This document shows, in pieces, positions 43,686 to 56,139 of a stretch of DNA of 64,000 bases. The DNA comes from Glycine soja (lineage: Eukaryota > Streptophyta > Magnoliopsida > Fabales > Fabaceae): contig NC_041002.1 in the NCBI RefSeq assembly GCF_004193775.1, forward strand, positions 40,090,038-40,154,037, written 5' to 3'. Every line of letters begins with the position of its first letter. The first letter of the stretch is position 1. A program made the translations under genes and the position numbers. The notes under the pieces were generated by a model. It was not told where the DNA came from, did no database searches, and saw only the letters and a program-made list of their open reading frames with translations.

Positions 43686-45318
43686 AGTAGAGGATATCAG
43701 AATAAACTATGCAGAAACTAAAACATAAACTCATATCACATACACAAATCTAATACAAAGCTCTTGACACTAATGTGCCTTACAAAACATGTCTTGATAC
43801 ATAAACATAGCTAAACTTCCATACACCAAGGATATACAAGGCTATGCTAAAAATATCATCCTCTTGCTTGAGTGGCTCCAAGTTCTCAGCTTCTCCACGA
43901 GGCAACCTTATGCTAATATGAAAAATTATGAAAACTATAGGAATGAATTGAAATAGTGAATTCTTTAAGAACTTTAAGTTGACTCTCTTATTTAGAGATC
44001 TTTTTCTTACCTCTTTTGGCTTTTCTGGTATTTTCTTAGTTCTCACATTCATAATTAATTTTGCCTCATAATGTCTTTAATTTAGACCATGGAGTAAACT
44101 TTAACTTTTACTTAGGCACCTAGAGTTGGCCCCCTATGTCAACCCTATGACCACTGGTGTACTAGACACCTAACATAACGCAAACCAGAATTGAAAAATT
44201 TTGCAGAAAAAATACAGCAGTGTAAAACACAACAAATGTAATAATTGTGCAGAAAAATACAGCAGTTAGAGGCATGTAGCAGTGCAGAAAGTGCAGCAAC
44301 AGAAAGATTAATCATGGAGTAGAGATAAACCCGATGAACACAAACATAACAATGCAAAATTAACAAGAAAAGAAAAGAAAATGCACACGAGAATTACGTG
44401 GTTCGGTCAATGTGACCTACATTCACAAGAAAGAGCTATTCTGATAACAACAGCAGCCCCATAGGCCCATCACAACATCCATCACGTACCAAACCCGCAC
44501 GCACTCACACCAAGCCAAAGTACCTGAATGATTACGAGTGAAGGGGACCCAATTGTAGTAACCAATTCCGTTAGCCATGTAGCCGGTTAGGGGACAACAT
44601 CTTTCTGTTATAACCGGGTGGCTATTATCCATTTTAAGATAAATGTTAAACTCTATATATATATATCAATGCATGCATGAATAAAGCAAGAACAATTCAG
44701 ACAACTTAGTTATTTTTCCTTTAATCGCTTTCTTACTGTTAATCATCCCCACTATATTCTACTATGAATCAAAATTTGGATCAAGATACAGTAAAGGACC
44801 CGTACCAAAACCTGATTTTACACTATTTTCTCTCAAAACCTTGATCCCTCAATCTTGTTTTTCGTTCTCTCAAAACCTTCTTTCTTTTCTTTTTTTTTCC
44901 ACCTATCTCACGATTCAACAACAACAAGAAAAGGGGTTGACGTAAGAAAAGGAACAATTCCTATCCTATCCATCCCCAATAGCATATAAGAGATAAGGAA
45001 GGCCCATAAAAATAGCTAGCTAGGCTTAAAACTAATTTGGAGACTCCTACCTACATATTCTTTGGTGTATGGAGTGAAAAACAACAACAAAAAAGGACAC
45101 ACAAAAACTGCAAGATGAAGGCGCAAACCAAAATTAGGGTCTCATAAAAGAAACCCCTGCCTCATCTGCATGCAGAAACGGAAACATCCCTAAAAAGGAG
45201 GAGAAGCATGAACTTGGAGTTCTTGAGATGACGAAGCAACCTTCTTAGCCAAGAACCATACATATGACAACAGAATAAACATGATAATCAGAACCAAGGG
45301 GCTGATTCTTAATTTTAA
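43686..45318. other. Non-coding region with LTR-like debris
   Basis: 44395-44430 contains gaattacgtggttcggtcaa, a motif common in legume copia LTRs. No matching partner LTR or coding region is visible nearby. No other feature supported. Confidence 0.4.
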
Positions 45319-46854
45319 TCATCCACGAGCCAATTGGTACCCAATATCATTCCATTTGTTACCCTTTGGATCCACCATATTGGAGCTTCTATATTTCTCT
45401 TGTTGATTTATTAATTGTTCTAACATCTTTTGATACTCGCTCATGTAATGATCACCTATCATCCCTCTCGACAATCTGAGCTTTCCATATAACTGTGTAG
45501 GCGTTTCATATAAGTAGACACGTTTTGCATCATGATCATTGTGGTTTGAGTTAGAATTTTCAGACAAATATGTGGGGACAATATGAATGATCCTTCCTGG
45601 TGGATAAAGATGTGTATCCAAGTTGTCTAATGTTGAAACTGTACCAACAACTTGTTCAGTATCAACAACCTGATCATTGATCTTTTCTTCAGTATTGCCT
45701 CTGATCGTGGCTGCTTCTTTTTCCTGAGCACGAGTGTTAGTGATATCATCATGTGCTTCTAGTACATGGTCTTTAAATTTATTGAACAATATATAGTCAG
45801 AGATATCACAAACACCAGGAGTACTAGTAATGTTCTAAGTGTTAGAAAATGGGAAATGAGACACTATATGATGATAAACAAGAATATAAATGTAAGACTT
45901 GAGTGAGAAGATACCAGTGTTGATCCACATGGATGATTATTTAAGGAAGAAACAACTAGGCTATATGATCTTTTAAATTTTATGCACAATTCCTCTTAAT
46001 CTTCAATCTAGTAATATGTTAAAAAATAAATTTGATACATACGACTTAATAACTATACTAATTAAATACTCTTTTATGAATAGTTGTGTCCTTAAAACCT
46101 TATACTTATTCACAAATTAAGAATTATAACTTTTATGAATAGTTATGTCCTTAAAACCTTTCTATTTTATCTATCGTAATAATAAAAATAAGACTTATAT
46201 CATCTACAAATAATTATAAATTCTAATAAATTTATTCTTATAAAAATCACTTTAATTAAATTTTTTATAAACAACATATAATACTTAACATTTATATATT
46301 TATATGTAGACTCACGTATTAAAAATATGAAACACCAGACTAGCAATACGATTTGTTCCCTAGCTTATATAATGTGTGTTTGATAACTGCAACAAGAAAT
46401 TGTTTTTAGAGTCTAGTGAATACAATGTCATACACAAACAAGGGAGTTTGAAACCACCCGGGTGTCACGGGTTACTGCATGATCTTCAATGGCATTCAAA
46501 CAATAAACAAATGGTAAACAAGATTGAATTGTGCTACGAGTAGCATTTAGGAATTACGCTTAATCTGACCCAGTAAATCATTCGATCAATATTATGTAGT
46601 GACCCAATGAAATTAAGCAATTAGCAACATAAATTAATATTTGCTGAAAGCATCTTAGGTTGGGAGTACTTGTTTGTGCACCTCGGAAACGAAATCAAGA
46701 ACAGAAGAAACCAAAATTATAGGCACCATGTCAGAACCATTTATTATGGAAGTGATAAAGGGCTTTCCGAATTCGGCTAACTCCAATGTCATACAAGCAG
46801 CTGCACAAATCACAATTAAGAAACAAGAACTTAGCAACAATGTTTAAAACCGGT

Positions 46855-47010
46855 TCGGATCGGCTGGTCGGACCGGTAACCGGTGGACTAATCGACCCGA
46901 GCCTTCAACTGGATCGGAAATGATGTTAGCTTAGTATAACCCGGTATAAGCCATCCAGTTTCCATGAAAACCAGAGACTTAGCTGTGACTCGGTCCAGTT
47001 AATAACATCT
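46855..47010. repeat. ACCGGT/CGGTT-rich patch
   Basis: Locally GC-rich sequence with several overlapping accggt, cggttc and gaccgg strings in an AT-rich intron. It resembles ends of some plant DNA transposons, but no partner end was located. Confidence 0.3.
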
Positions 47011-47507
47011 ATTTTTTTCATCACCAATCTTTGCACGCTACTCCATACGTATGTTGTACGAACGCTTAAATAACCCTTAAATAATTAACAAATTTTTTAA
47101 ACAAAATATATTAATGATATATACTCATTTCACTTCTTATTTATTAGGATTATTAGAAGAAATGAGTAATAATCACACATTATATAATTATTTTTTTTAC
47201 AGATCAAACATTAATTAACTAATTAAGTGAAAAGAGAAATAATTAATTTTAAAAAGTTAAAAGTAATTTTAAAAGAATAATATAAATCATGAATAAATTT
47301 AATATTATTAACTAAATTGATTAATTTTTTTAATGAAGATGAATCAGTTAAAAGGATATATACATAAGAAATGGAGGGAGTATAAGATGGACAAAATAGA
47401 GAAAATTCTGGAAAAGATCTTACGTATACGTACATGAGGTGTTGGCATCTTTGTATCTATTTTGGCAGCTCCCATATTGAGACATGAAGAAGAAATACTA
47501 ATTGTTA

Positions 47508-47643
47508 TAGTGAAAATATCACACTCAAAAGAAGAAATATTATATGAAAGCAAAAAAATAATATAATATATGAAAAAAAATTATCTGCACAATAATTTTA
47601 AAACAAATTAAAATTCAACTTGAAAAGATTCATTCCTAATAAA
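47508..47643. repeat. Left part of a split A/T-rich tandem array
   Basis: One unit with gttatagtgaaaatatcacac, agaaatattatatgaa and aaacaaattaaaattcaac, the same unit found again at 53375-53698. The GTTAT duplication and the solo LTR directly follow. Confidence 0.65.
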
Positions 47644-47648
47644 GTTAT

Positions 47649-48790
47649 TGTAAATTATGCAGGTTTTGATGATGTCAAAAAGAATTTGTTTTAAAAAGGG
47701 GGAGAATGTGTATCATGTATTGTTTTGATGATGTAAAAAAGAAATCACTTGACTGTCATTATCAAAAAGGGAGAGAATGTGAATGTATGAATATATGAAT
47801 TTTGATGATGCCAAAGAAGAATCAAACCAGGGCGCTTCAAAGGATAAGTATTTGCTTCAAGATTAATTCAAGATTGCTTCAACAAACAAAGCCTTGTTTC
47901 AAGATTCACTAAAGATCAAGTCTTGCCTCAAAACAAAGGGTTTCAAAGTCATGCCAGGAAGTGTAATCGATTACAGGAAGGGAATAATGAAAAAGAGATG
48001 CTGAAAAGGATTTTGAATTTGAATTTTTAACATGTAATCAATTACCATATGTCTGTAATCGATTACCAGTAACGAAACTCCTGAAATTCAAATTCAAAAG
48101 GCATGACCTTTCAAATTATAATTGTGTAATCGATTACACAAACATTGTAATCGATTACCAGTGGAGAGTTTTCAGAAAATCTGCCAATAGTCACATCTTT
48201 TGATTGGATTTGTGAATGACCATCAAAGGCTTATAAATAGGTGACTTGGGCACGAATTTTGAATAGAGAGTTTTGCTTGTTCAAAATATCTTATCCTCTC
48301 AAAAGGAAATGAGAGAGATTCCAAGAGAACTTCATTGCCAAATGCTCTCTCAAAAGAAACTCTTGGGCAACCACATGCAAATCCATTAAGAGTTTCTCCA
48401 TGGACTTCAATTGTAATATCCTTTTCTTCAAGAGAGAATTCTTCTTTTTTTCTTCTCATTCAAAGAGATTGAATAAGGGAGTGAGGTTCTCTTAAGTTGT
48501 AAGGATTCCTGAACACAAGGGATGGGTTGTCCCTATGTGATTCAGACTTTGTAAACGAATTTTTACAAAGGGAAAGGAAAATCTCAAGTGGATTGCTTGA
48601 GTACTGGCCATAGACACGAACTTTGTCGAACCAGTATAAAACTGTATTTGCATTCTCTCTTCCCTTATCTCATTTATTTTGTTACAATCAATTTTGTCTT
48701 ACATGTTTAAAGAACATTATTAAATCGATTGCTGCTTCTTCTGTATTCTAAGCCTATCCCTCTTAAGTTATTAAAGCCTCCGATCCAACA
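47649..48790 (+). mobile_element. Solo Sirevirus LTR (1,142 bp)
   Basis: TG...CA limits (TGTAAATTATGC...GATCCAACA) with a perfect GTTAT duplication at 47644-47648 and 48791-48795. Contains ttttgatgatgtcaaaaag, two purine-rich ggggagaatgtg blocks, palindrome pairs at 48034/48055 and 48126/48147, and a third at 47963 whose partner has decayed. The absence of interior indicates LTR-LTR recombination. Confidence 0.88.
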
Positions 48791-48829
48791 GTTATTATAT
48801 TACCTGCCACTACTACAAAAAGGCTTTTT

Positions 48830-49262
48830 AACGACTGTTAAAAAGACATTTTAACGACGGTTTTGAACCGTTGTTGTATGGAGCGGCGTTAAAAACAAAA
48901 CATTTTTTTATGACGATTCAAAACTAACCATCGTAGAAAATAAAATTTTTCTAAGACGGTTATTTATAAGAACCGTCTTAGAATATATATTTTCTAAGAC
49001 GGTTAATTGTTAAGAACCGTCTTAGAATGTATACTTTCTAAGACGGTTATTAATAATAACCGTCTTAAAAATTTATGTTTAAAATGACTTTCTAAGACGC
49101 TTAATTAAGAACCATTGTAGAAATATATACTTTCTAAGACAGTTATTACTAATGACCGTCTTAAAAAGTCGTGTTTAAAATGACTTTCTAAGACGGTTAA
49201 TTAATAACCGTCGTAGAATGTATATATTCTAAGATTCTTTCCAATTAACTATCTTAGAATAA
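48830..49262. repeat. CACTA subterminal repeats (aagacggtt / aaccgtctta)
   Basis: At least eight copies of TAAGACGGTT or its inverse AACCGTCTTA, mostly arranged as short hairpins (ctaagacggttatt...aaccgtcttag). These are the expected transposase-binding repeats of CACTA ends. Confidence 0.8.
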
Positions 49263-50940
49263 CGATAAGATATTCGAAACACTAGAAAGTGAGCTTCTAA
49301 TATGCAGATTCCAATCATAATTTGAGAAACAAAGTATTTGCTAGCTGTACTAAGAATTTTGGTACAAAATTCAAGATAAGCTGAACTTACTTTAAACTTG
49401 GATTATTGCTGCCTCATGCAACCTGGGATATAAATTTAAGAGAGAAAAACAATTGTCATTGTCTCCGAAAAAAAATGACAAAGCAAACCAGAAACACTAA
49501 TAATTTATGACTATGTATCATTGTTTACACATTTTACTTTATTCCTTTTAAAGAGTAGTACATTTGTCATAGGCACTCGGGAATAGTAGTTACAGATTTG
49601 AACTTTTAACAGACCATAACAATGTTTTCAATTCTCACATTATCACCCATTCATAATCTATAATCAACAATCATATCCAGGGAAATATGACTTACTTTCA
49701 TTTACTTCCATTTCTTATTTTCAGTTCAGATTATCCCTAAGAAACAATTAAAAGAAATGGTCAATTTAAGATCGAATAAGGAAAATCATATCCAGGGAAA
49801 TGACTTACTTTCAATTACTCAAGACTCAACAATCAACATAAAAAGTGACATTCTTACCCATATGGAAAAAGGAAAAGGAAAATGATAATAGCAATCAAAA
49901 TCCAACTTATTGAGCATCTTCTTTTTGGTTGCAGGAAAAAAAGTAAGGATGTTACTTAACACTTAGATCTGGAAACCAAAAGATATAAAGTGTGCCAATA
50001 CTCTGCTGTGGGATATTTTCATCCCTTCATATATGCTATGAAACATCTATTTTTTAATATAATTATCAAAATATTAAGAACAATGACAACATTTGATCCT
50101 ATAAGCACATTAAAGCATTATAGTTTCAACTCCAATGCACAAGAAGTAGAATGCAAAAACAACATATATAATTAGCTTATTCCCTATCTCTTGTAAACCA
50201 AAAACAATAAAATGTAAGAATGCACACAAAACTACAATTAATTATATTTTTAATTTAATAGAAACTAAGAAGACATTGCATGATTATGCCTAGGCAACAC
50301 GCTTACCTGACTGTGATAACATGCATGCGCAAATTAACCAAAGTATCAAGAGCGGCACCCAGTATATGAGTATATATAATATGGGAATTTATACCCTGAT
50401 CATGATGTTAATTTAGGTGATTTTGACACAGTTAATTATTTAACCAATAGAAATTAAGTTATATTATTATTTTAAAATTTAATGATAATTTGAAAATTAA
50501 TAATTTTTAAAAAATTGCTAATAAAATAAAGGTATGCCAGCTAACATAATAACAAGAAATAACAAGAAACACGATAAAACAACAAATAAAAAAAGTGATA
50601 AAAAATTCGTAATTTTAAAATTTAAAATTCAATAAAAATACAAATACTTAAAAAAAGATAAGAATGAAATTCAAAATTTTAAAATGATGAGTATATTCTA
50701 TTTAATTAATTTTGTCCCTAACAGGATAAAAGTTGGAGCAAGTGCGTTTTGTGCAGAGTCTATTAGAAGATCAGGTCTCAACAAAGTGTAGAATGCTATA
50801 GCAATTATTATTTTTTCATTTATTTATATTAGTTTTTCTTAATTTATGTGAAAAAAATTCTAAGAAAACAAAAATTATGGGAGAGACTGAATATTGATTA
50901 ATTGGGATTTTTGGGCCATCATTAACACTCTATTCCGACA
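49263..50940. other. CACTA interior without recognisable genes
   Basis: AT-rich. No transposase (TNP1/TNP2-like) similarity noticed. Confidence 0.4.
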
Positions 50941-50954
50941 ACTTGGATCCATGA

Positions 50955-52470
50955 TCACATCTAGCCTTATAAAAATGTAGTTTTGATGATAACAAAGATG
51001 ATGACAAAAAGCCCAAAAGAATACAAGAGAATGATTTCAAGAACAAGATTCAAGAATCAAGAGAAGTTTGATTTCAAAAATCAAGAAAAGATGAATTCAA
51101 GGTTCAAGAAAAGAAATCAAGAAGACTTCACAAGGGAAGTATTGAAAAGATTTTTCAAAAAACAAACATTGCACAATTTTGTTTTTCAAAAGAGTTTTTC
51201 TCAAAATTTTCTAAGTTACCAGAGTTTTTATTCTCTGGTAATTGATTACCAGTTTCCTATAATTGATTACCAGTGGCAAAGTTTGACTTCAAAAGCTTTC
51301 AATTGAATTTGCAACATTCCAATTGATTTCAAAATAGTGTAATCGATTACAAGATATTGGTAATCGATTACCAGTGTCTATGAACGTTGAAATTCAAAAT
51401 CAAGTGTGAAGAGTCACATCCTTTCATAAAAGCTTTGTGTAATCGATTACAAGGATTTGGTAATCGATTACCAGTGACAAGTTTTGAACAAAAATCAAAA
51501 GATGTAACTCTTCCAATGGCTTTCAGTTTTTCCTCAAAGTCATAACTCTTCCAATGGTTTTCTTGACCAGACATGAAGAGTCTATAAAAACAAGACCTTG
51601 ATTTGCATTTAGAAATTCTATTAAATTTTTTTTCAGATATTCTTTTACAACCTTTGCATCTCTTTGAACTTCTTCTTCTACTTCTTCTTCCTTTGCCAAA
51701 AGCTTTCAAAAAGTTTTATGGGTTTCCAAACCTTGAAAACAAAAGTGTGCTATATCTTTTCATTCTCTTCTCCCTTTGCCAAAAAGAATTCGCCAAGGAC
51801 TAACCGCCTGAATTCTTTTGTGTCTCCCTTCTCCCTTTTCAAAGAATTCAAAATGACACAGTTTGAGAATTCTTTTGATTCTTCCCTTTCTCTAAAACAA
51901 AAGATTTCAAAGGACTAATCGCCTGAGAATTCTTTTGTTTCCCCTTCACAAAGTTTCAAGGGACTAACCGCCTGAGAACTTTGTCTTAACACATTGGAGG
52001 GTACATCCTTTGTGGTACAAGTAGAGGGTACATCTACTTGGGTTGTTGTGACTGAGAACAAGAGAGGATATATCTCTTGTGGATCAGTTCAAGTGGAGGG
52101 TGCATCCACTTGGTTGTTACAAAGAGAACAAGGGAGGGTACATCCCTTGTGGATCTTTGCTTGTAAAGGATTTTACAAGGTTGAAAAGAAATCTCAAGGA
52201 CTACAGGTCGCTTGGGGACTGGATGTAGGCACGGGTTGTTGCCGAACCAGTATAAAACTCTTGTGTTTGTCTTCTTCTTCCCTACACTCTTTAATTTCCG
52301 TTGTGCACTTTAATTATTGCTTTTACTTTTGGTTAAGTTTCTATTTCTATTCTTTACTTTCTTAACAACATAGTAAAAGCCTAAGAAGGATAGATTTTAC
52401 TTAGTAAAGGTTCATTAATAATTAATTCAACCCCTTTTTCTTAATTATTCTGAGGCCACTTGATCCAACA
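50955..52470 (+). repeat. Sirevirus LTR inside the CACTA element
   Basis: Right limit ...CACTTGATCCAACA at 52470. The left limit is uncertain (about 50930-50983, before tttgatgataacaaag). Palindrome pairs at 51238/51259, 51339/51360 and 51439/51460. Shares the gactaaccgcctgag repeat and aggggtacatcc-like repeats with the 37926 LTR. I found no matching 5-bp flank, so it may be a solo LTR with a damaged edge. Confidence 0.75.
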
Positions 52471-52686
52471 ATTCTGAGACGACATCACGCGAGCAAGTCG
52501 CTGCGCGACGGCTTTGGTTGCCACGTTTTGCATGCGCTTGACGGTGGAGATACCGGTGGCAGAAGTAGTACTAAGGTGCGACTGAGGATAAGCCGGCGAC
52601 ATCGTCGGTGACGAGGAATCGGTGCTGCTGGAACCGCCGCTCCACTGCCGGGCGTAGATCGGACTCGTGTTTCTCCTCCGATCCAT
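52471..52686 (-). pseudogene. Captured host gene fragment (N-terminal exon)
   Basis: The minus frame from an ATG at 52686 reads [18 protein letters not shown], then Ser/Thr-rich sequence ([13 protein letters not shown]) and [24 protein letters not shown] content is higher than in flanking sequence. It looks like the N-terminus of a conserved Ser-rich plant protein, but I cannot name the family with certainty. The Sirevirus LTR abuts its 3' side. Lies within the CACTA element, so it was probably acquired. Confidence 0.55.
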
Positions 52687-53374
52687 AAGTGTGAGGTGTT
52701 GCGGAGAGATTGAGCTAGATTTCTCGAAGCGATATTTTCTCGGGAAAATTGGGAGGAAAGGTCGTAGAGATAGAGCTAGGTGTTGTGGCATGATTCATCT
52801 GAGAAATTATAAAACAAAAGAAAAAAAATACAAAAACCCTCAAAATCTGAGAAATCCCAAACTAAATCATGCCGAAACCCCCAAAAAAGCGAAAAATGCA
52901 AAACCCAGAATCCTAAGAAATAAAAAACAAAAGAAAAACTATTTTTCTTATCTCACAAAAAAACAAAAGAATGACACAGTGTGTTGTACTAATCTCAAGC
53001 CATGGAAGCTTGGGATCTTAACTTTGTGGTGCTTGAACGACAGTGAGGCTAGTGGCTGACTTGAAGAGTCAGAGAGGAAGTGGAGAGAGTGGAGCGAGAA
53101 ATGAAGGGAATTTCAAAGAGGCTAGGGATTTCAAAGACACAGTGGCACGGAAAAAACAACGACGTTTTTACACATAAAACGTCGTCATTTCTTGTTCCTT
53201 CTAATTACATCGTCGTACATTCTAAGGTGATTCCGTAAAATCCATCTTAAAATGTGCGCCATAAAAAAATTATTCTTCTTAATTACAAAATTGTCACCGC
53301 ATGATTTTTTAAGACGGTTTTATATAGCGATCTTAGAATGTACGTCGTAAAAGAACAATTTTTCAGTAGTGTGC

Positions 53375-53698
53375 TATAATGAAAAAAATATGACAAGCAA
53401 AAAAGAAATATTATATGAAGAACAAGCAAACAAAAATTATATAATATATGAAGAAAGTATGTACACAAACAAAAAATTAAAATTCAATATCAAAAGATTC
53501 ATTTCCAATACAATTTTCATATTAATTGTAAAAAATATCGCAAGCAAAGAAGCAATGTTATATGAAGGCAAAACAAATAATATAATATATAAAGACAATA
53601 TGTCCATAATAACTTCAAAACAAATTAAAATTCAACATGAAAAGATTCACTCCCAAGAAAATTATCATATTAATTGCTATAATGAAACTATCAGATAA
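53375..53698. repeat. Tandem A/T-rich repeat, about 155-bp units
   Basis: Two units, each with caaattaaaattcaa...aaagattca...ttttcatattaatt and atattatatgaag, separated by about 155 bp, plus the start of a third (gctataatgaaac). The related unit at 47508-47643 was separated from these by the solo LTR and CACTA insertions. Confidence 0.65.
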
Positions 53699-54873
53699 AA
53701 AGGAAAATATTATTTTGAAGAACAAAAGCAAAACAAAAAAACATTTGAGGAGATTGCTTATATTAGAGACACAGATTTGCTAGCTAGTATTATTCTTTCT
53801 CCGCTCTCCTAACAAGAGGTTTTAATTTGCATAGTTGGGACACATAAAGATTGTTCGTATTCTTTTGCTCTCATAGATATGTTTTAAAGTGCAATTATCA
53901 TTGGACGCCTCTATTGTCATAAAAAAAATCTTACTGCAATTAGCTTCTATATCCATCATTTCTCAATCAACATGTCCACTAACTTTCAACTATAGCTAGA
54001 ACTACATAAACTAATCACATAATATGAAAGCAGATATGTCCCATTAATTCTAAATTATTGAATATTATATATTATATATTAAATTATTGTTTATGTTTCA
54101 TTATCTTGTCACCTATCCAAAAATTTGAGTTTTCACATACTAATTACATCTTCAGTATCTGCACAACGCACTATATATTTTACATCAAGCCAATACTAAA
54201 ATCATTTGATCATGTAAATTAAAGAAGTTAGTAAAATCACATGCCTGGCCCAAACGTAACACAAGTGCATGAAGAGAACTCCTCCTTTTCTCTAAGCATG
54301 TATGTCAACAGTGCAGCAGTACCACCACCAAGCGAGTCCCAAAGATCTATGGAAAGATTATTATAATCATAACAATTAAAAATGGCAAATATAAGTTGAG
54401 TTACATATGCATCATTGAGTAAAAAGAATACAAAATTTTAATCTATAAAATGTTGAAGCTAGAGTATGGCATTTTAACTGAAAACATATAAAGCAATAAA
54501 TAAAGAAATGGAATGAAAAAAATCAAGTATTATCAGGCCCACAAAAAAAAAATTATATAGTACCGTACTTATAAATATTAACTACTAATACTTGACCAAT
54601 ACTTTGTGGTATAACACGGTAATAGAAGATTCTAGTTTGGTTCAAAAAAAAAAAACAGAAGAAGATTCTAGTTAGGACTTCAGCCGTGTACAATCAAAAA
54701 AAGAAAAAGAAAAAAATCTAACAAACACGCTTCTGGTTACCGATTCTTAATAATCAATAAAATTTCAAACATGCTTCCTTGATGTTATCTTATGTATGTT
54801 GTGGCCGCGTCTTGACTTGGTCCATATTATTAATCTTAGATTTTAACTTTAATAATCTAACAATATATCTAGG

Positions 54874-56123
54874 TAAATAGTCACTTTTATTCTTGAGTGT
54901 GTAATTTATTGACAAATATGTTTTTGAAAGATGAAAATATAAAATATAGTCTCTAAAGTGTAGAAAGTGTGACAAATATATAATGATTGTGACTAATTAT
55001 TGTAATTTTGAAAAATTTATAATGATTGTGACAAAATTTTGGGAGAGTTATATCATATTAGTAAATGTGTTTTCGTTATATAATTTTTAAGTTTCATCAA
55101 CGGTTGAGACTTGCATAAAATATTATCCATGAAATTGAATTTTTATTGCTTTGGTGAATTCTTTTTACTTTTCTTCAACTACAAAAAAATTAATCATTTG
55201 GTTGTTAACTTTTGAATAAAAGTCATCAACACAGAAAAAAAAGAATTTTTTTATTATAAAACAATTAGAAAATCATTGTTTCTGTTTAATCAAATACTAT
55301 TTATTTAATTGTTTTTTTTTATAGATTTGTTATAATAAAATATGAATGTCTATTAGTATATACAATGACATCAAATTACCAAATTATAATAAAATTTTAT
55401 TGATTTTTAAATTAATATTTTTAAGTTATACACAATTATTTTTTATTGACTGATCATTTAAAAAATCATAACCTTAAAAAAAATCATTCCAAAGGAGTTG
55501 TGTGTTTTTTACAAATTAAAAGTGTCATTGCAATTGTAATTTTCCCTAAAAATTATTCATGGATCTAATTTAACTATAATGTTTTACAATAAACATTTTT
55601 TTTTTACTTGAACCTTTCATCAAGCATATGAGTATAAATAAATTATTTACGAGTTTATAAAATGAATATTCTTTTTTTTAGACTCAATTTAATTTATGAG
55701 TTTGTTAAAAAAATTGTCGCAATCATTATAAATTTTTCCAAATTATAATAATTAGTCACAATATACTATTAACGTCCGGATATATTTGTTGCACTTTTTG
55801 TACTTTGGGAGACTAAATTTTGTATTTTCATCTTTCAGGGACCTATTTGTCAGGAGTGGGAAGACGAAAAGTAAAAAAAAATATTATATGACAAATATGT
55901 CCCCATGCTGACAATTAGAGATGACCACGTTGGCAATCATTTCAATGACAAATTCATTCCTCTATGCCACGTAGGTTATTTTATTAACGGTTACGAACGG
56001 AAGTTAACAGTCGGATATATTTGTTTCACTTTTTACACTTTCGGGGACTAAATTTTATATTTTCATCTTTCAGGGACACATTTATCATCGAATTACACAT
56101 TTAGGGACAAAAGTGACTATTTA
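54874..56123. mobile_element. Putative Mutator-like element, long inverted repeats
   Basis: Left arm (TAAATAGTCACTTTTATTCT...) and right arm (...AAAAGTGACTATTTA) are inverted copies for about 120 bp. An additional internal copy of the arm motif lies near 55785-55850 (ggatatatttgttgcact, tttcatctttcagggac). The right arm is better preserved. No clear 9-bp duplication; no coding sequence. Confidence 0.5.
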
Positions 56124-56139
56124 TTCAAATGGCAGACCT

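Larger units (their letters stand above)
48808..53371. mobile_element. Non-autonomous CACTA transposon
   Basis: Left end CACTACTACAAAAAGGC, right end ...TTTTTCAGTAGTG, 3-bp duplication TGC at 48805-48807 and 53372-53374. Subterminal repeats of cttagaa/ttctaagacggtt type fill 48830-49262 and recur at 53200-53345. No transposase frame seen. Carries a Sirevirus LTR and a gene fragment. Soybean CACTA elements (Tgm family) are known to capture gene pieces; that this is one of them is inference. Confidence 0.9.
45319..54346 (-). pseudogene. Class 3 (monoacyl/diacylglycerol-type) lipase gene, truncated and split by transposons
   Basis: Three minus-strand exons join in phase: 54245-54346, 46682-46800, 45319-45834. 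Exon one encodes DSLGGGTAALLTYMLREKEEFSS, the nucleophile-elbow region. The family motif GHSLGG reads WDSLGG: the Ser is kept, Gly and His are lost. Exon two encodes AACMTLELAEFGKPFITSIINGSDMVP. Exon three ends with LYPPGRIIHIVPTYLSE and RVYLYETPTQLYGKLRLSR, typical of the C-terminal region of plant lipase_3 proteins. The first intron (46801-54244) has a GC donor (CCAG|GCATG) and holds a solo LTR and a CACTA element. The usual segment after exon two (SEV-ASSW...) is absent from the 847-bp second intron. Exons upstream of 54346, with the N-terminal and first part of the lipase domain, were not found. Very probably non-functional. Confidence 0.8.

Noticed and set aside
44423..44632. 69-codon minus frame MDNSHPVITERCC...
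   Set aside because: No start context, splice partners or recognisable domain; adjoins LTR-like debris.
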